Of a DNA stretch of 10,775 nucleotides, positions 1 to 6,153 are shown in pieces (within the stretch, counting starts at the first letter, position 1; each line of letters opens with the position of its first letter). A model generated the notes under the pieces. That model had not been told where the DNA came from. It saw nothing but the letters and a program-made list of their open reading frames with translations, and ran no database searches. A program made the position numbers and the translations under genes. Source of the stretch: JAWUWD01 sp034112085. Its GTDB lineage: Bacteria > Bacteroidota > Bacteroidia > Cytophagales > Cyclobacteriaceae. The stretch is from assembly GCA_034112085.1 (NCBI GenBank), contig JAWUWD010000096.1:1-10775 (forward strand). The letters run 5' to 3'.

Positions 1-1849
1 GCAGTGGCATTTGGTAGGTGTTCAGGAAATTATAATCTACTGGGTGAAATCTCAGTCTTATTTTATCTTCCAAAGTCCCACCTTCCCAATTTACATCCAT
101 TGAGTTGGCGCCATAAAATGGCGCTGAATTTGAAAATGAACAATCAAGGATATCTGGATTTTGGAGCAGGGTGGTTTTCAGTGACTTTAAGAGCTCATAT
201 TCCTGGGGAGTAGTGATCTCGACTCGTGACCGAAGCAAATCTTCTTTGGAAAAACCTATATCTCTGGTTTCGAGATACTCAATTTGCTCGGTAATCAATA
301 TGGAACAAAATATCAGTGGCATGGATACCAGCAATTGAAAAACAACGAGTGCTTTTCGAAGAGATGACTTTCTATTGACCGATGACGTTCCTTGCAAGAA
401 GGCAGATACCTTGAGTGATGACAAATAGACCACAGGATATATCCCTGTCAAAACAGCTACAGAAAGTGCTCCCAACATGATTTTGAAAAAGAATGGGGCA
501 TCCCTTGATAGGAGTAGTGTCAAATCTTTGTCTACCACCAGGTTGAAAAGCGGAAGGAATAGTATCGCTAAGATCAACGATAGGATGAAGGCAGTGAATA
601 TCATCACGACCGATTCTACTAAAAACTGGTAGGCGAGGTGTCCTTTCATACTCCCCATGACTTTCTTGATACCGATTTCAAGTTCTCGGCTCATCATTTG
701 AGCGGTGGTGGTGTTCAGGTAATTGAGAGCTGTGATCAAAGCAGTGAAAATGACCACAGCATAGAAAAGGTAGATAATAGTGATTTCGCTTCTTTTCCCA
801 TAGCCACCACGGATTTTTGAGGTATTGAGATAGATGTCCTCGATGGGCCGTATGCTGAGCCGTTGTTTATAGCCACTGTCTTGGCTGAGATAACTGGATA
901 GGAAATCATCAATTTTGTCCGATACAGTTTCTTTTTTGGCGCTTTCGTCTAGCAGTACATAGGTGGAGGTACTATTGGATTGCCAGTTTTTTGAGGGGTC
1001 GTAGTTATAGAGCGTTTTGAACGAGTCGAAAGAAATCAGGTAGTCGATGGCCAGATGAGAGTTGTCGGGATGGTTTTCAAAGACTCCAGTCACCACACAT
1101 TCATACTTTTTATCAATGAGGATGGTTTTGCCTAATATGTTTCCAACCGAGGCAAACTTCTTAGCGAAAGTTTCCGTAATAACGATGCTCATAGGTTGGT
1201 CCAGTGCATGGTGCTGGTCGCCTTCCAAAAACCGAAGGCTGAATAGCTCGAAGAAACTATTGTCGGCAAATAAACCATCTTTTTGGAAATACATGGCGTC
1301 ATTAAACCCAAGGTAGTTGGCCGTACTAGCGATATTAGCGGCATTTTCAATTTCGGGGATCACGTTGACCAATTCTTGCGCCAAAGGGTAGGGGTTGTTG
1401 TCCCAGGTTTCAATAAGCCTGCTGCTCTCCACCGTTCGTTCTACGCGGTATAGTCGCTCACTGTTTGTGTTGAAGGAATCATAGGTAGTTTCATACTGGA
1501 TATAGAACAGCATAAATATGATGGAAGTTAATCCGACAGCGAGACCGGAGATGTTGATAATAGAATTCCACCCGTTTCTATAAAGCCTGCGGATAGCGAC
1601 TAGAAAGTTGTGTTTTGACATGTTGAGTAAGTTTATTTTGAGTTTGTTGTTTGAGAGAAGACCAATCATCCCTGGTCTAAAGAGTTTGATGACATCCATG
1701 ATGAATGTCCATCTTGCTCGGGCTATACCTTTGCTGCGTACGTTTTTCTGAAAGAGCTCCAGCAGATCTCCTTCAATGTGGTACCGAAGGTCATTGCGGC
1801 AAAACCACAGAAAGAAGCTGTGGATAAGTTTAGGAGGATGTTGTTTCAA
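1..1849 (-). CDS. ABC transporter permease, FtsX/MacB type with prefix domain (partial, C-terminus cut by window edge)
   Basis: Inner-membrane permease subunit of a MacB/FtsX-type ABC transporter; substrate unknown. I translated the frame by hand and it stays open for 616 codons from 1849 to the left edge; full-length relatives have about 800-870 residues, so the last FtsX domain is missing. Residues 11-33 carry the Bacteroidota prefix motif (W15-F-C, D20-L, E26-G-D-L-L-E-L-F). TM1 is about 92-115, followed by a MacB-like extracytoplasmic domain (about 116-350). FtsX-domain TMs lie at about 357-380, 404-435 and 456-480, with the signature S-R-E-L-E-I-G-I-K-K-V-M-G-S at 387-400 (consensus RSKEIGxRKVxG, so diverged). 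TM5 is about 498-520, followed by the start of the second extracytoplasmic domain. The start is TTG at 1849-1847, overlapping the PadR stop as TTGA. No ATG or GTG lies between it and the upstream in-frame stop, and the first in-frame ATG would delete the prefix. No ATPase gene is nearby. Confidence 0.93.
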   Translation of the reverse strand, partial: MKQHPPKLIHSFFLWFCRNDLRYHIEGDLLELFQKNVRSKGIARARWTFIMDVIKLFRPGMIGLLSNNKLKINLLNMSKHNFLVAIRRLYRNGWNSIINISGLAVGLTSIIFMLFYIQYETTYDSFNTNSERLYRVERTVESSRLIETWDNNPYPLAQELVNVIPEIENAANIASTANYLGFNDAMYFQKDGLFADNSFFELFSLRFLEGDQHHALDQPMSIVITETFAKKFASVGNILGKTILIDKKYECVVTGVFENHPDNSHLAIDYLISFDSFKTLYNYDPSKNWQSNSTSTYVLLDESAKKETVSDKIDDFLSSYLSQDSGYKQRLSIRPIEDIYLNTSKIRGGYGKRSEITIIYLFYAVVIFTALITALNYLNTTTAQMMSRELEIGIKKVMGSMKGHLAYQFLVESVVMIFTAFILSLILAILFLPLFNLVVDKDLTLLLSRDAPFFFKIMLGALSVAVLTGIYPVVYLSSLKVSAFLQGTSSVNRKSSLRKALVVFQLLVSMPLIFCSILITEQIEYLETRDIGFSKEDLLRSRVEITTPQEYELLKSLKTTLLQNPDILDCSFSNSAPFYGANSMDVNWEGGTLEDKIRLRFHPVDYNFLNTYQMPL

Positions 1850-2190
1850 ATGCCAGAGGTTTTCAGATCAAGAATCATTTGTGGAATATTGGACCACAAT
1901 TTCATTCTGACCTCTTTTGTGTCTTGTAAGGCCCCTTTTCCTTTGGCGGTGATTTCAAAATAACGCTTAGGGCGACCACCTCTATCACTAGTTACTTCTC
2001 CATCGCTGGATTTCAAATAATCTTTTAGCTCCAATCTATTGAGGCAAGACTGAAGCGCTCCCACACTCACTTTTCTATTGAGTGTAGTCTCGATTTCTGT
2101 TTTGATAGATACTCCGTAGGCAGAGCCATGCAATACCGCTACAGTGAGCATGACAATTTCCTCGAACTCACCTAGTTGATATTTTCCCAT
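1846..2190 (-). CDS. PadR family transcriptional regulator, upstream of permease
   Basis: Small winged-helix DNA-binding protein (114 residues) of the PadR family, the usual regulator placed directly before this class of permease in Bacteroidota. The winged helix covers roughly residues 8-90: helix-rich G-E-F-E-E-I-V-M-L-T-V-A-V-L, then the conserved N-R-K-V-S-V-G-A-L stretch, then the wing D-R-G-G-R-P-K-R-Y-F-E-I-T near 70-85. The short C-terminal helix is probably for dimerisation. I chose the ATG at 2190 rather than the in-frame ATG at 2217: the second PadR in the window begins with the same M-G-K-Y, and an AGGAAA lies about 10 bases upstream. By hand alignment it matches that second PadR at about 64 of roughly 110 positions. 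Its stop overlaps the permease start by four bases (TTGA), so the two are surely cotranscribed and probably translationally coupled. The inducing ligand is unknown. Confidence 0.93.
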   Translation of the reverse strand: MGKYQLGEFEEIVMLTVAVLHGSAYGVSIKTEIETTLNRKVSVGALQSCLNRLELKDYLKSSDGEVTSDRGGRPKRYFEITAKGKGALQDTKEVRMKLWSNIPQMILDLKTSGI

Positions 2191-2218
2191 AGTTGTTTCC
2201 TGTTTGGAGTATTGCAAA

Positions 2219-2246
2219 TAAAAGTAATTAGCTAGTTAATTCCTAA
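2219..2246 (-). promoter_or_regulatory. Putative promoter/operator of the first PadR-permease operon
   Basis: Read on the minus strand, this block is TTAGGA, 14 bases, then TACTTTTA, ending 29 bases before the PadR start. The same two elements, 15 bases apart, lie upstream of the second PadR gene (10662-10690). TACTTTTA is one base from the Bacteroidota -7 consensus TAnnTTTG. TTAGGA could be an upstream promoter element or a PadR operator half. The shared 12-mer on the plus strand is TAAAAGTAATTA. Promoter function is inferred. Confidence 0.45.
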
Positions 2247-2314
2247 TTGAAGTATTGGTTTGAAATTAGCCGTGCATTGATGACTGTTGTCGATAGTGAT
2301 GAAATTGGTCGTTG

Positions 2315-2365
2315 AGCCAAACATAGTGCTTGCGATATGATATTGTAAGAAGATGTGGTTTGGCT
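2315..2365 (+). repeat. Inverted repeat followed by a T-run
   Basis: AGCCAAAC at 2315-2322 is exactly repeated in inverse as GTTTGGCT at 2358-2365, with a 35-base spacer. The right arm is followed at once by GTTTTTC on the plus strand. The shape is terminator-like for plus-strand RNA, but the loop is long and no plus-strand gene is known upstream. Function unknown. Confidence 0.35.
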
Positions 2366-2543
2366 GTTTTTCAATTGATTTTCCTGACAAAACAAATGCC
2401 TCATCGAGCGTAGTCACAACGTGGGTCACATGATGGTTCACGCATGCATGCAATGCTTCCAACGCACGTCAACAATATCCCTACGCTTGTCAAAGAAATT
2501 GTGCAGAGTAGCTATTATAGACTTCATTTGTTTCAAATAGTAC

Positions 2544-2553
2544 GATACGTATC
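2544..2553. promoter_or_regulatory. 10-base perfect palindrome before NTF2-like gene
   Basis: GATACGTATC is its own reverse complement and ends 20 bases before the ATG at 2574. The position fits an operator or a site overlapping the transcription start. Chance occurrence cannot be excluded. Confidence 0.25.
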
Positions 2554-2573
2554 TATAGTAAATCAAAAGTTCA

Positions 2574-3095
2574 ATGATGAAGAAAATCAAAATAGTTGCC
2601 GCTTTCTTATTGTTAACCTCGCTGGTACAAGCGCAAAACTCACATGAAAACAACCAACAGTTGTATCAGGTTGTTGAGGATTTTAGAACAACCATCATCA
2701 ATCAGAATGACGAAGAAAAGTTTTATAATCTATTCTTACACGATTCAATTACTTGGGCAGCGATTGTAACTGGTAAATATAAAGAAGTGGTTTTGGCCCA
2801 AAAGCCAGACTTCACATTCCAATCGACTGACTATAAGAGCTTTTTAAAAATGCTTGAAACTGGTGATGAAGAAAAATTTTACGATGTCAAGATTGCAGTA
2901 AGGAATGAATTTGCCACCATTTCTTTTGAATACACTTTTAATAAAAATGGCGATATAGAAAACTGGGGCACGGAGTATTGGTCACTTATACTGATAAATG
3001 ATAGTTGGAAGATCACAAGTGTGACCTGGTCTATGAACTTGGAAAAACTTGAAAAATGTCCGTTTGCAGCTGATGACTATTTTGTCTTGAAATAG
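2574..3095 (+). CDS. Exported NTF2/SnoaL-like protein (nuclear transport factor 2 family)
   Basis: A 173-residue protein with an N-terminal signal peptide: K3-K4-I-K, hydrophobic stretch about 7-19, and a likely cut near V-Q-A20 or Q21. It is predicted to act in the periplasm or outside the cell. The rest (about 27-160) fits one cone-shaped NTF2-like domain. An opening helix (Q-Q-L-Y-Q-V-V-E-D-F) is followed by the D-S-I-T-W-A stretch, F-Y-D-V-K-I-A-V with F-A-T-I-S-F-E-Y, and the closing strands W131-G-T-E-Y-W-S-L-I-L to W145-K-I-T-S-V-T-W-S. Many Bacteroidota have secreted members of this family with no proven enzyme activity, and I see no catalytic set that fixes a function. Two ATGs stand in tandem at 2574 and 2577 and either could be used. 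It is the first gene of the plus-strand block, 56 bases before the CPBP gene. Domain assignment is by fold pattern and the closing motif, so fairly but not fully sure. Confidence 0.82.
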   Translation: MMKKIKIVAAFLLLTSLVQAQNSHENNQQLYQVVEDFRTTIINQNDEEKFYNLFLHDSITWAAIVTGKYKEVVLAQKPDFTFQSTDYKSFLKMLETGDEEKFYDVKIAVRNEFATISFEYTFNKNGDIENWGTEYWSLILINDSWKITSVTWSMNLEKLEKCPFAADDYFVLK

Positions 3096-3098
3096 CTC

Positions 3099-3128
3099 TT
3101 GGGTCAGATTGAAAGTATAAAATTTTTG
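3099..3128 (+). promoter_or_regulatory. Putative Bacteroidota-type promoter before CPBP gene
   Basis: TTG at 3099-3101 (-33-like) is followed after 19 bases by AATTTTTG at 3121-3128, one base from the -7 consensus TAnnTTTG. This would place transcription start about 15-20 bases before the ATG at 3152. It suggests the CPBP-kinase-regulator genes could be transcribed apart from the NTF2-like gene. AT-rich DNA makes chance matches common. Confidence 0.3.
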
Positions 3129-3151
3129 TATCAAATAAATATTTAAGTAAG

Positions 3152-3979
3152 ATGAAAGCACTACTAAAAAACCCTTATTTAATAAGTATAATAACCCTCA
3201 TTGTTTTTCTGGGAATCCTAAAAATCCCATTAGATTTTATTATCGAGGATATTGGATGGTCCGATCGAGTTTCAGACCACTTAAATAGATTAACCAAAAA
3301 TGCACTCATCATAGCTTTAGCTATTGTTGCCATCAAAAAACTCAAGCTGGTTGAATTATCTGGCTTGAGCAATCGCATAAAATGGAGTAACAAATACCTC
3401 ATCTTAATCCCATTTTATTTGGTAGCCATAGGAATCGGATCATCTATAGGCACTGACCTATCAGAGGTGATCATGATGGAAGCCATACTATTATCACTTG
3501 CCATGCTATCTGTAGGGTTTGTGGAGGAATTTATCTTTAGAGGGATTATACAGGCGGCATTCTTGAAGAAATTTGCGCCACGAAAAAACGGTATCTTAAT
3601 AAGCATCTTCCTTCCAGCACTTATGTTTGGCTCCTTGCATTTAGTCAATCTAGATACTTCGAATATTGCTGCCTCAATTAGTCAAGCTACCTATGCATTT
3701 TTTATTGGAGCATCCTTTGGCGCTATTTTACTCAAAACGAATAGACTAATTCCATTGGCTATTATGCATGGCATCATTGATATAGTTTTTAGTATCAATA
3801 CCTTGTTGGATGATGGCGTGATGGCTGGTGAGTTGGAGCAACAGGATGTTATGTCGGCCATTGGCTCTACACTTCTAGTAGTCCCTTTATTTATTGCTGG
3901 GTTATTAATTATTAGAAAAATTAGTAAAGATAGTATTCTGGAGAAAATAGAGATGTCCAAAGAATCAGCCATACAATAA
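3152..3979 (+). CDS. CPBP family intramembrane glutamic endopeptidase homologue
   Basis: Polytopic membrane protein of 275 residues in the CPBP (CAAX protease and bacteriocin-processing, formerly Abi) family. All three family motifs are intact: E125-E126-F-I-F-R130 (EExxxR), F159-G-S-L-H163 (FxxxH) and H206-G-I-I-D210 (HxxxD/N). The protein is therefore probably an active protease that cleaves within or next to the membrane. Hydrophobic segments lie at about 8-30, 48-63, 81-99, 108-123, 147-165, 178-196, 199-217 and 237-255. Known relatives include eukaryotic Rce1 and bacterial proteins tied to bacteriocin immunity or peptide maturation; the substrate here is unknown. It sits 93 bases before a LytS-type kinase on the same strand. 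CPBP proteins often neighbour LytTR two-component systems in bacteriocin and quorum-sensing loci of Firmicutes, but no peptide precursor is visible here. The start ATG at 3152 directly precedes a lysine-containing first membrane segment. Confidence 0.93.
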   Translation: MKALLKNPYLISIITLIVFLGILKIPLDFIIEDIGWSDRVSDHLNRLTKNALIIALAIVAIKKLKLVELSGLSNRIKWSNKYLILIPFYLVAIGIGSSIGTDLSEVIMMEAILLSLAMLSVGFVEEFIFRGIIQAAFLKKFAPRKNGILISIFLPALMFGSLHLVNLDTSNIAASISQATYAFFIGASFGAILLKTNRLIPLAIMHGIIDIVFSINTLLDDGVMAGELEQQDVMSAIGSTLLVVPLFIAGLLIIRKISKDSILEKIEMSKESAIQ

Positions 3980-4025
3980 GCTGAAATGTAGCCATATTGA
4001 GAATAAAAAAGTGTAGAATAGCAGG

Positions 4026-4054
4026 GGGATCGCATTAATGAATATTATGATCCC
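4026..4054 (+). promoter_or_regulatory. Inverted repeat upstream of sensor kinase
   Basis: GGGATC at 4026-4031 and GATCCC at 4049-4054 form 6-base arms round a 17-base AT-rich spacer, ending 18 bases before the kinase ATG. This could be an operator or a small hairpin in the leader RNA. No T-run follows, so an intrinsic terminator is unlikely. Confidence 0.3.
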
Positions 4055-4072
4055 TAGTCAAAAGTCGAATGT

Positions 4073-5119
4073 ATGTCTAAGCTAAAAATCGCATTTCTTA
4101 TCGCTATCCACCTTTTGTTTTGGGGACTGAGTTATGTCTTCGTCACACAAAGTGAGATATCATGGAGTGGATTGGACAATGTTAATGGAGGATTGACAAT
4201 AGCCTATGCCTACGGATTGGTTTTTAATGCGAGCATATTTTACATCCATGTTTTTTGGTTGGTTCCAAAGTTTTACATGCAGCATGAAACGTCAAAATTC
4301 TGGTTATACGCCATTGGTGTTTTGATATTGTTCACTGGTATAGAAACGGCCATGGATCTAAACTTAGCCAATAGCCTGGAAGTAGTTATAATAGACAACA
4401 AGGAACCGAGCAACTTATTTTATGTATTCATCTTACTCAATACGCTGTGTCATTTCTTTTATAGTGTCGTTGGTTTTTTGTATCGATTTCAATTTGAATA
4501 TTTCAAATCAGAAAAGTCTAAAAGTAATTTGCTTTTAGAAACGCGTGAAGCGGAATTGAAATATTTACGCGCACAGTTAAATCCACATTTTTTGTTTAAT
4601 GCCATCAATAGTGTGTATCACCTTATAGGCAAAAATGACCCCTTGGCAAAAAACACCTTGTTGCAATTTTCAGACTTGCTGCGCTATCAATTATATGAAA
4701 GCAATACGCAACATATTTCCTTAGAAAAGGAACTTGACTATGTATTGCAGTACATCAAAATAGAAGCCTTGAGGAAGGGAGAGGACATTAGTTTTGATTA
4801 TAATATTCAGTTTGAGAATGCTTCAAAAAATATCGTTCCACTTTTGTTAACACCATTTATTGAAAATGCTTTCAAGCACTGTAGCAGCTATTCAAAAAGT
4901 ACAGACAACACCATTGAGATAGCAATCAATGAAGAGGATGGGAGGCTTACGCTAGAAGTCACCAATACATTTGATGCTGCGCACACTAACAAAACGAAGG
5001 ATGGGTTGGGATTAAGCAATGTGAAAAGAAGGCTGATGCTATTGTACCCAGCATCGCACGAATTAGAAATCGATACTAAAAATGGTATATTTTCGGTGTG
5101 TTTGACATTGAATATATAG
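4073..5119 (+). CDS. LytS-type sensor histidine kinase (His_kinase family)
   Basis: Membrane-bound sensor kinase of 348 residues that should phosphorylate the LytTR regulator encoded next. The N-terminal half has about four membrane segments (roughly 5-25, 43-65, 76-92, 116-138) and no large outside sensor domain. A linker helix (about 139-168) leads into the His_kinase core: the phospho-acceptor motif N170-P-H172-F-L-F-N176, the N-box P261-F-I-E-N265-A-F-K-H269 and the glycine loop G311-L-G-L-S-N316 of the ATP site. This is the short LytS/YehU-type catalytic core, lacking the separate HisKA domain of classical kinases. The gene follows the CPBP gene by 93 bases and precedes its cognate regulator by 66 bases. 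The signal is unknown; the few short loops suggest it senses something in the membrane or is controlled by a membrane partner. Length and motif order are normal for Bacteroidota members. Confidence 0.96.
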   Translation: MSKLKIAFLIAIHLLFWGLSYVFVTQSEISWSGLDNVNGGLTIAYAYGLVFNASIFYIHVFWLVPKFYMQHETSKFWLYAIGVLILFTGIETAMDLNLANSLEVVIIDNKEPSNLFYVFILLNTLCHFFYSVVGFLYRFQFEYFKSEKSKSNLLLETREAELKYLRAQLNPHFLFNAINSVYHLIGKNDPLAKNTLLQFSDLLRYQLYESNTQHISLEKELDYVLQYIKIEALRKGEDISFDYNIQFENASKNIVPLLLTPFIENAFKHCSSYSKSTDNTIEIAINEEDGRLTLEVTNTFDAAHTNKTKDGLGLSNVKRRLMLLYPASHELEIDTKNGIFSVCLTLNI

Positions 5120-5185
5120 TGGAATTTACATTAGCTTATTAGAAGCAAATATGGGATCGTTGAGCAACCCAAATGAGTAAGGAAA

Positions 5186-5863
5186 ATGAAACAACTCAAT
5201 TGTTTAATTATAGATGATGAACCTCTCGCAAGGCAGGGCTTGCAGGATTACTGCAATGATATTTCATTCATCAATATTGTTGCGTTGTGCAAAGATGCAT
5301 TACAAGCCAATGACTATTTACAGCATCATGAAATTGATTTGGTTTTTCTGGATATCAATATGCCAGTTCTTTCTGGGTTAGACTGGTTGAAAACATTGAA
5401 AAAATCTCCATTGGTCATAATGACGACTGCTTATGTTGAACATGCGTTGGAAAGCTATTCATATGAAGTGGTTGACTATTTGGTGAAGCCTATTTCTTTT
5501 GGTCGTTTTTTGCAAGCAGTGAATAAAGTTCATCGGCTAACCAATACTTTAGAAAAAGAGAAGATGTTCTTTGTGAAAAGTGACCAATCCTTGAAAAAGG
5601 TTTTGGTTAATGACATACTGTTTTTAGAGGCGATGCAGAATTATGTCAAAATCATCACAAGAGATGAAACCATTATCACGCATTCAACATTGAAAGATTT
5701 AAAAGAAAATCTGTCCAACTCCAATTTTATTCAAACACATAAATCTTTTATTGTGTCAAAAATGGAAGTAAATCAAGTCATCGGTAACCAAGTGATCATT
5801 GCCGATTATAAAATTCCAATAAGCGTTCGGTTGAAAAAGGAAGTGATGGAAAAATTTATGTGA
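5186..5863 (+). CDS. LytTR family response regulator
   Basis: Cytoplasmic transcription regulator of 225 residues. The receiver domain spans about 3-115, with acidic residues D10-D11, phospho-acceptor D56 in the F-L-D-I-N-M-P turn, T80/T81 and K101 in the K-P-I motif. The C-terminal LytTR DNA-binding domain spans about 127-225 and shows the usual F-L-E-A-M-Q-N-Y-V-K-I, F-I-Q-T-H-K-S-F-I-V-S and I-P-I-S-V-R-L-K-K blocks. It is the expected partner of the LytS-type kinase immediately upstream. The start at 5186 has AAGGA 3 bases before it, a good ribosome site by the standards of this window. LytTR proteins usually bind paired direct repeats, and no such pair could be assigned here by eye. It is the last gene of the plus-strand block and converges on the phosphatase gene. 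Confidence 0.96.
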   Translation: MKQLNCLIIDDEPLARQGLQDYCNDISFINIVALCKDALQANDYLQHHEIDLVFLDINMPVLSGLDWLKTLKKSPLVIMTTAYVEHALESYSYEVVDYLVKPISFGRFLQAVNKVHRLTNTLEKEKMFFVKSDQSLKKVLVNDILFLEAMQNYVKIITRDETIITHSTLKDLKENLSNSNFIQTHKSFIVSKMEVNQVIGNQVIIADYKIPISVRLKKEVMEKFM

Positions 5864-6153
5864 CAAAAACTCATTACCTAATCTTTTTATAGGTCAACAG
5901 GCTCTTTTCAAACTGAGTAATATCACTGATGGCTTTAGATCTCGACACTGACCACAAAATCCATGTGTTAAAGAAGGGTTGATGCAGATGAGTCTGTAAT
6001 GTGATTTGTTATTACCGCTTCAACTCACGCTTCTCTGGCTAAGATCAACTGCGCATTATTTTCAAACGGCAACTATTCATACAATTTCAAGGCATTACTT
6101 TTTATACTGGTCGCTGGATTGCTAAACTAAAAGCCTATGGCCAGTGGAGATAC
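5864..6153. other. Convergent intergenic region
   Basis: The plus-strand regulator and the minus-strand phosphatase end on either side of this stretch, so it should hold terminators for both. The only hairpin I see is weak: ACTGGTC at 6106-6112 with GGCCAGT at 6139-6145, 26 bases apart, including one G-U pair, and with no clean T-run. No open frame of recognisable character was found on either strand. Confidence 0.55.

Larger units (their letters stand above)
2191..2573. other. Divergent intergenic region
   Basis: This stretch separates the minus-strand PadR gene from the plus-strand NTF2-like gene and must hold both promoters. Seen in it are the PadR promoter-like block (2219-2246), an 8-base inverted repeat with a following T-run (2315-2365), the palindrome GCATGCATGC at 2442-2451 and the palindrome GATACGTATC at 2544-2553. 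A minus-strand open frame of 76 codons (2462-2232) exists, but I recognise no family in its translation and do not call it a gene. Confidence 0.6.

Noticed and set aside
638..1316. Plus-strand open frames opposite the first permease
   Set aside because: They lie antisense to a long frame with clear FtsX domain motifs and have no recognisable family character of their own.
2442..2451. GCATGCATGC palindrome as an operator
   Set aside because: A simple alternating repeat, far from either start codon, with no second copy in the window.
3175..4035. Minus-strand open frames opposite the CPBP gene
   Set aside because: They are antisense shadows; the plus strand carries all three CPBP motifs in frame.
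5151..5180. Nine-codon frame (MGSLSNPNE) between kinase and regulator genes
   Set aside because: Too short to judge, with no leader-peptide features or attenuator hairpin; likely chance.
6106..6145. Hairpin between the convergent regulator and phosphatase genes as a bidirectional terminator
   Set aside because: Arms of only 7 bases including a wobble pair, a 26-base loop and no clean T-run.
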